In this document: positions 57,350-64,000 of the stretch, piece by piece
Position numbering within the stretch: position 1 is the first letter of the stretch
Layout of the letters: each line of letters opens with the position of its first letter
DNA from: Blastomyces gilchristii SLH14081
Lineage: Eukaryota > Ascomycota > Eurotiomycetes > Onygenales > Ajellomycetaceae
DNA length: 64,000 nucleotides
Assembly (NCBI RefSeq): GCF_000003855.2
Contig: NW_003101663.1
Location: 165,696 to 229,695 of the forward strand
Direction of reading: 5' to 3'
Notes under the pieces: model-generated
Seen by the model: the letters and a program-made list of their open reading frames with translations, nothing else
What the model was told of the DNA's origin: nothing
The model's database searches: none
Translations under genes and position numbers: made by a program

Positions 57350-60300
57350 TGTATAGCTGTTTTAACAGACTATATCTAATCAATTTCTGCCTCTTCATAT
57401 TCAGATACTTCTGAATTCAGTCATTTTCTTATAGCTGCTTGAGTTTCTGATAGAAAGTCTATTAAGTATTTAATTTCTGTCTCAGTTGAGAATAAGAACC
57501 TTATATTTAATTGATTTAAATCATACTTCTTCTTTAATCTGACTCTGAAACTATTGTATAATACACAATGTATTATAATATACTCAGGATTTTTATTCAC
57601 ATTGCAGAATGAGCACTCTGTTGAATCAAATCTATCATCAAATCTTTGTATATAGAATTTGAAATAATCATATTCTAGTTTTAACTGAATTATGAATGAG
57701 AATATTTTCTTTTTACATTTAATTGAACAAGATTTTCACTTTGATTTTATCTTAAATCTTGAATAATGTATGCTCTTCTTTTGTTTCTGCCAGCTTTCAT
57801 TTCACTTGTTTAAATAAGATTCTTTTATCTTTCTCTTTATGAAAGATCAGAACACTGTTTTTTGAATAGATCTGCTTAATTCTGAACCCTTTTTTGCAGC
57901 TGAATCAGTCAATTCATTGCCATTAATATTCATATGAGCAGAAACTCAATGCAGATGAATTATCAGTTTTGATATTCTTCTCTTTTGAATTTTCAAAACA
58001 GAGTTTAAAATCAGTTCAAGATTCATTTGATCATTATGAATCTGATTTTTTCTAAGTCTTTTTAAAGCAGCTTGACTATCAGAGAATATTCATATCTCTT
58101 TCAAACTATTTTCTCTTTTATAAGATTTTATTTCAATGAGTTTGAAAGCTTTTACTATTGCAAATAGTTCAGCATCAAAGACTTTAGATTCACAGCCTAG
58201 ATTTCAGAAATCTGAGATAAAATTGATATTATCTTCAGTATAAGCAATGTCTGCACCTAATTTATTCAAATTCTCATTTTTTGAGCTATTTGAATAAATC
58301 AGAATAGAGTCTTCTATATTAATTGTAGAGATCTTCTTCAAATACTGTTCATATTCTCTCTCTTTAGATAGTTCACTTATTTGTAAGTCTATGAGAGATT
58401 TCAGCTTTTCTCTTCAGAGAGATATCTTCTCATGAGCAATTTTCTCAATATTTAATAAAGAAAATTGATTCTTAATAAGTGAATATAGTCTATACAGTTG
58501 AGAGAGTATTTTCTTTAAAGCATTATTCTCATTTCAATTAAGAAATCTATTTCAATCTAGTTCATTTTCTGAGTTAACTGATGAAAATGAAGAAGAGACT
58601 CTTTCTCTAATTATATGATTTGAGCTCATTTTCATGACTCTCAGAGCATAGTTCATACAGGCCTTTTCAAATCAAATAGCAGGAGATGAAATTGAAGCTT
58701 CAATTTTCATTGCTTTAATAGAAGATGATTTGAATGCTCTCAGAATTCTTCTCAAAGCTCTGTTTTATAGACTTTGAAAGAGTTCAGTGAAGTTATCTTG
58801 ATTATTCTATTAAACTTAAACTTCATAATCAGCTACTGAGATAATACAGGCTATGTATAACTGTCTCATAGCCTGAAAAAATAGACCTCTCTCAGTATTT
58901 AATAGTCTGATTATACTATTCAGTAGTCTCTCTGCCTTGATGATTCTTTGTTGAATATGATATTTAAAATTCAACTTGAAGTTTAATCATACTTCTAGTT
59001 ATTTAACATTCAAACTGGGTTTAATCTCTTTATTTAAAAGAGTTAGACTTAGTTCTTTCTTATTAAATCTGAGAAAAAAGTGAATTAACTCAGTTTTATT
59101 TATATTAAATTAAATTAGATTGATATCTGCTCTAATAAAGATTTTCTTTACTGCTTTCTCAATCACTTATAAATTCTCTTTGATTGTCTTTGAATTGTAG
59201 AGTAGATCAATATTATCTATATAACTTGAAGATCTCACTATTTTCATCTCTCTATTCTTGAATAGATATGCAGTGTATATTATAAATAAAACAGGTGAGA
59301 TTGAAGATTCTTATGATACTTCTATTTTTATCTCAGTTTTATCTTGTTTTCTTTCATTAAAAAATAGTTGTATAATTCTTTTAGACATGAAATAATTAAC
59401 TCATTTTATTAGAGAAAGTGATAGTTTTAACATCTTCAAAGTTTGAATTATCTTAGACTTTGAAACATGATTAAATGCATCTTTTATATCAATAAAAACT
59501 ACAGTTGAGACCAGGTCTTCATGCTTTACTACTTGAATATTATAAATAACTGAGAGAACAGTGTTAATTGCAGAATATTATTTTCTATCTCTCATTTGTT
59601 CATTAAATAGAAGAGAATTACTAATAGAGCTTATAAAAGATAATCTAGTAGCTATTATCTTTTCTAGAACTTTTCTTAAACAGTTCAACAGAGATATTAC
59701 TCTATATAACTTAGAAATTGAAGCTTTTCTATTAGATTTTATAAGGATTACTTCAGTAGCTTCTCTTCAGTATTCAGAATGATAATTATTTTTTAAGAGA
59801 TTGAAAAAGAGCTCAAAATATTCATTCTTCAAGTAGGAATATATGTTTTGAATAATTAAATGATTAATTGAATCAGGCCCTGCAGTAGTTTTAATTGAAC
59901 TTGAGAATATTACTGACTCTAGTTCATCACATGTAAGCTCAGATCATTCTCAGTTATTTTCATCAATATATTCATGAAATAATATATTCTTCTCTTCTAA
60001 ATGTGATGAGTTTTGAAAGAGAATTCTTATAAAAGCTTGATATTTTTTCTTAAAAGAGTTTGCTGTATACAATTCATTCTGAAATTCATATTCTAAGATT
60101 GAAAGCTTTGCTACACTTCTTGTTTTAATATAGTTAAAGACTTTAAAAACTTCTTTTTCTTATACTTCTTTAAGAAATTTGTTTCAGTAATCTGTTTTGA
60201 CTTTTTTAATATCTGAAAAATATTCATTTTGAATAGCTTTGAACTCTTTATCAGATATTAAGTTATTCTTTCAATCTCTCTTAGCAGTGACTAATTACTT

Positions 60301-61320
60301 TCTTTTAGAAGTGATATTCTCATTTTATCAAGATTTGAAATACTTAGAAGACTTTTTCTTTGAAATATTTTCTCTAATACTTGTTAGAAGAATAGATGTA
60401 ATCAGCTTTACTCTATTCTCAAGTATTTCATTTAAGATATCTTGACTTTGATTTCAATAGAGCTCACTCTGTCTTTCAGATTTCAGCTGTTTTACTCTTT
60501 CTTCAACTGCTTTTCAATCAGCTTTTTCAAAGTTATACTGATTAGAGAGAAGAGGATTTTCACTTCTTTGTTTTTTACTCAGTTCAATATCAAATTGAAT
60601 GATCTCATGATCTGATTCTGAGATTTCATTTGAATTAATAAATCAGTTTATAAGTCTTTTTTCAATTAGATTTTATAACATGAAAGTTAGATCTATAATA
60701 GATTTCTATTTCATGTCTTTTCTAAAGAATGTTTATTGATCAGACTTGTTAACTAAATCTATTGAATACTTAAAAGTTTATTCAATCAGTTTATCTGCTC
60801 TTACTGCTCTTATACACTCTGAGTTCTATCAGAGATGATGTGCATTGAAGTCTTCTACAATTATAGAGTTTTTTAAGAGAGTTATATTCAAAAATTCTCT
60901 ATTAATTGTTCAGATATTATTGTTTTCTTTCAATAACTTTTCATTATAGATATTTGTAAGTTGAATAGTATCAAACTCATTATCTTTATCTATAATATCA
61001 CTCACTAGAATATCAGAGTCAGATATGATATCAAATCTCAGATTAAATTGATATCTTGATCTTTTTCTCTCATAGATTACTACTCTTGATTTTATCTCAG
61101 ATTTTTTAGAAAGAAAGTAGTAATAGCTTGAATAAGAAATGATGTACTTTTACTCAGTATCAAAGTTTAATTCTTGAAGAAGTACAAAGTTGACTTTTTA
61201 TTCAAATACAATCTGAAGATAAGAATAAATGCCATTTGAGTTTCTATTCATATTATTTTGAATAAATGTGATTTTTGAAGAGTTTTCAAACTTTTTTTGT
61301 TGTTTTTGTTGTATATTCAT
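57350..61320 (-). pseudogene. LINE ORF2 (endonuclease, RT, RNase H)
   Basis: The endonuclease begins near 61,310 and includes NFVLLQELNFDTE and NSIIVEDFNAHHL (usually GDFNAHH). The reverse transcriptase core lies around 60.2-58.6 kb with the catalytic box IDNIDLL, an Asp-to-Asn change. RNase H is at 58.3-57.9 kb. All parts carry scattered stops, mainly TAG/TAA/TGA at former Trp, Gln or Arg. Confidence 0.65.
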
Positions 61321-62955
61321 ACTAAAAGAGAGTAGAGATAGAGTAGAATCTAATCTCTATCATCAGATAGTAGATTATAACTATTTTGAAAAGTAGGAAT
61401 CTCAACTGCTTATATTATATCTAGTTTATCATCAGAGTCATTTCTCAATTCTCTAATCTTAACAGAAGTTTGAGAATTCAAATTCTGTTTACACTTAGCT
61501 GAAGAATTGAAGTTTGAAGATCTAGATAGTTGAGAATTTCTTCTTTTTAAGCTTACAGTTATAGATTTACTAGCTTGACTTTTCTCTTCAGTTTTAGATT
61601 CACTTTAAGCTTCATCTTTTCTTCAGTTCTTCTGAGTTCTTGAAGTAAATACACATTCTTTTGAGCTAGATGCATGTTTTTCTTTGCAATTGAAGTACTT
61701 AAGCAGAGTATATTAACATATTTCATCTCTTTTTAAGCATGTTTTACATTTATACTCACTAGTTTTATGATCTCTAGCACAGAATGCACATTTTGAGTCT
61801 CTGAAACAAGAGATTGCAAAGTGTTCATATCTTTGACAGTTTGAACACTGTATTTGAGCTTTGAGATTCATTCTTGAGTCTTTGTATTCATGAACTCTTA
61901 TTTTCAAACCTGCTACTCTTACTTCAGAGATTCTTAATTATTCAAGTATCTTTATATATATTAGAACAGAGACATTTCTTCTACTCTATCTGAACTCAAT
62001 TGAATTAAGTTATACAGACTCTTTTCTCAGTTAAATAGAATTGTATTCTTTCAATTCATTTTTAAGAAGTAGTATTTCTTTCTCACAGTCAAAGATTTCA
62101 ACTGAAATATTATGAAGAATGAATTTATCTCACTTTTCATCTCTCTCAGATAGAATTATTATATTTAACAGAGATTCTACTGCTAATTTTCAGAGATTCT
62201 TATTCTGAATAAGGAATTATGTACTGAATTCAGATATTATAATCAGAATGATGAAGTTTTCAAAGAAGAATAACTCAATTGAAGTTATAACTGATTTTTA
62301 AACTTCAATATCAGTCATTAACTGAGAAAAGAACTGCTGATTGATTTCATTTCTAATTCTGAAAATAAGATTTAAGTTTAGCTTATTTCTCTGTAAGATA
62401 TCCTGATTTGAGACTTTGAGAATAAGTCTTCTATTTCTGAAGATTTGAAGATTTTTCTCTTTTTATATTTTTTTTTCTCACTCTTCTATCAATAGAAGTA
62501 TGAGCAGTATTCTTCTCAGTTTTCTCAGAATTTTAAGCAGGTTTTGAGACAGTAGATTTAGAGATAGCAGATTCAGCTACTTGAGTATATGTTTTCTTCT
62601 GATTTAAAGAAGAAGAAGAAGAAGAAGTAGAAAAGAAAGAAGAGCAAACTAAAGAGTCAGTGATTGTATTAGAAATTTTCAAAGTTTTTAGAACTGTGTT
62701 TGAAATTTCAAGTTTGAACTTAATTACTTTCTGTAGTTGTCTAGTCTGAGTATGAAGAATTAATAGAACTTCTTCATTTATCTCACTCAGATACTGCTTT
62801 TCAAGAATTTTACTTACTTTTTCAAGTTTCTATATTTCAAGAACTTGTTATTTCTCTATTTCTTCTTTCTTTCTTCTTTTCAGAATTTCAATCTCAGAAA
62901 TAGTATTTGAGAAAGCATCTTTTTTTACATTAACTGAGTGTACTTTTGAACTCAT
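61310..62955 (-). pseudogene. LINE ORF1 (Gag-like, zinc knuckles)
   Basis: It starts MSSKVHSVNVKKDAFSNTIS with a charged helical region. The open part 61713-61907 carries CSNCQRYEHFAISC and CAFCARDHKTSEYKC, CCHC-type nucleic-acid-binding knuckles of Tad-like elements. Stops elsewhere. Confidence 0.65.
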
Positions 62956-62968
62956 TGTTCTTACTCAA

Positions 62969-63107
62969 TGAAAAGTTGATCAGACTGATTCAATTAAGAT
63001 ATTTATTAAACTCTTTTGAATTGAAAAGTTGATCAGACTGTTTCAATTAAGAGATTTCTAAGTCTGTTTTCAATTGAAAAGTTAGTCAGACTGTTTCAAA
63101 AGAAGAA
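62969..63107. repeat. 53-bp tandem repeats upstream of LINE ORF1
   Basis: Units start at 62969, 63022 and 63075 (exact 53-bp spacing), each TGAAAAGTTgaTCAGACTG.TTCAA; the third is partial. They lie just 5' of the ORF1 start in the element's orientation, like 5' UTR monomers of some LINEs. Confidence 0.8.
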
Positions 63108-64000
63108 TAAAAGACTTTTATATATAAAACATCTGATTTTTTTCACATTAGTTCAGTAACTAGGTTAGATTTTTGAAGAGAATCTAATAAACTAAAATTG
63201 ATTTTTAAGATAAATTAATAAAATCTTTATAATCTCTTTCTTGAGATATAGTGAGAAAAAGTATGATATCAATTGATAATAAATCAGATAATATAACAGT
63301 TTTTGAGAGAAAAACTGATAAAAAATAAATCAATTTTTTATAAAGAAATTGATTAAAACTATTCAATTTTATTCTAAATTATTCAATTCTTCTCACATAA
63401 CAAGTGTACAACTCAAATCAGTTAATAAAGAGTGTAAAAAAGAATTAAGTATTAATGAAAGCTCTTCAGTCATTGAAAAAGTAATTCTTATTTAAAAGAA
63501 TATGAAATTATGATAGAAAATAACTCTGTTTTTAATTCTTTATAAGAATATTGTATAAAACTCAGAGAAAAACATCTTACTTTTTCAAGAGAAGTAAAAA
63601 ACTATTTCTAAGATCTTTTTTTTTTATAATAACTGCTGTAGAAGAATGAGATAGAAACTGCTAAGATATATACTACTGTATACTCTCTATCAAGACTTTC
63701 TCTCTTCAGAGTCTTGATATTATAGAGAATATAAGTCTGTTTCTATATAATAATATAAATATTGTCAGCAGGATGTAGAGGAACTGATTATTTATATCTC
63801 AAAATAGAAGACTTTATCAATAATTATATTAATACAGAGTTAATTCTCAAATTCAATAGAAACCTAGTGTTGCTGTTCTCAATTTCTTACAGAATCTATT
63901 GAATATTAAGATATTAAAACTAGATTTAATATATCTCACTGTGCAGGGATCAAAGACTCAGTCAGATCTTGAGATATACTGAATTTATAGTTGTTGATGT
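63108..64000. other. AT-rich tail of the window, no gene recognised
   Basis: It may be LINE 5' UTR or the continuation of the interrupted Gypsy remnant. No readable frame, repeat end or RNA gene found. Confidence 0.4.

Larger units (their letters stand above)
56996..63107 (-). mobile_element. Tad1-like non-LTR retrotransposon (LINE), decayed
   Basis: On the minus strand, in order: three 53-bp tandem repeats (63107-62969), ORF1 from ATG 62955 with CCHC knuckles, ORF2 with AP-type endonuclease, reverse transcriptase (FADD-type box seen as YIDNIDLL near 59.2 kb), RNase H (HLH-VSAHMNINGNELTDS near 57.93 kb) and a C-terminal CSFCNVNKNPEYIIIHC zinc finger (about 57.6 kb). It ends in a (TAA)n tail at 57014-56996. 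The domain order and RNase H fit the fungal Tad clade. Stops throughout. No target duplication was found; the 5' end is approximate. Confidence 0.75.

Noticed and set aside
59561..60445. Plus-strand ORFs inside the LINE
   Set aside because: Antisense shadows of the reverse transcriptase region, short and without motifs.

Overview
The window looks like a chromosome segment of a filamentous ascomycete of the order Onygenales, most likely an Ajellomycetaceae member (Blastomyces/Emergomyces-like). The evidence is short GT-AG introns of about 50-420 nt, fungal versions of conserved genes, local members of families expanded in Onygenales (SRPK-like kinases, DUF7924 proteins), and a sharp split between a gene-rich half of normal GC and an AT-rich, CpG-poor half made of decayed transposons. 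The taxon is inferred from gene content; no database search was run.

1-39.3 kb is the gene-rich part. I rebuilt spliced models for these genes: BUD31 (-), TIM8 (+), uL23/RPL25 (-), BMT2 (+), AVT1-type vacuolar amino-acid transporter (-), YbjQ-type protein (-), eRF1/SUP45 (+), prephenate dehydratase PHA2 (-), HTD2-like hydroxyacyl-thioester dehydratase (+), derlin (+), CBF5 (+), FYV10/GID9 (+), BMT5 (-), GDP-mannose transporter VRG4/GMT1 (-) and a metallophosphoesterase (+). Every spliced model closes in frame, and the junctions were chosen to restore family-conserved sequence. Five of the genes serve the ribosome, its rRNA modification or translation termination (uL23, BMT2, BMT5, CBF5, SUP45). 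uL23 and BMT2 carry a CACGTG site next to a telobox-type TTAGGG/AAACCCTA site, the Cbf1/Tbf1-like arrangement of ribosomal-protein promoters in many ascomycetes. CBF5 has a CACGTG site.

Between uL23 and BMT2 (about 3.3-12.9 kb) lies an accessory island: a BCS1-type AAA ATPase pseudogene, an intact DUF7924 protein with a PD...ExK-like motif, and an SRPK-like kinase pseudogene. At least four of the five in-frame stops in the two broken genes read as CGA-to-TGA changes.

39.3-64 kb is an AT-rich block of nested, C-to-T-mutated mobile elements. A Ty3/Gypsy element in reverse orientation (41,749-52,887; 178-bp LTRs; 4-bp target duplication GTTA) has its left LTR split twice. One insert is a 2.1-kb element with 113-bp LTRs that carries only a Gag-like ORF and a 48-bp tandem repeat (5-bp duplication CAGAA). 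The other is a tRNA-derived SINE (13-bp duplication). Removing both restores a 178-bp left LTR that aligns to the right LTR without a gap. A second SINE copy with an 11-bp duplication lies inside the Gypsy element. To the right are a 506-bp hAT-type MITE (8-bp duplication), a second Gypsy remnant, and a Tad1-like LINE in reverse orientation inserted in that remnant's RNase H region. The 3' end of the LINE resembles the 3' tail of the SINE, which suggests it mobilised the SINE. The SINE family, the Gag-only short-LTR element and the decayed ORF antisense to the Gypsy element are the best candidates for undescribed biology here.
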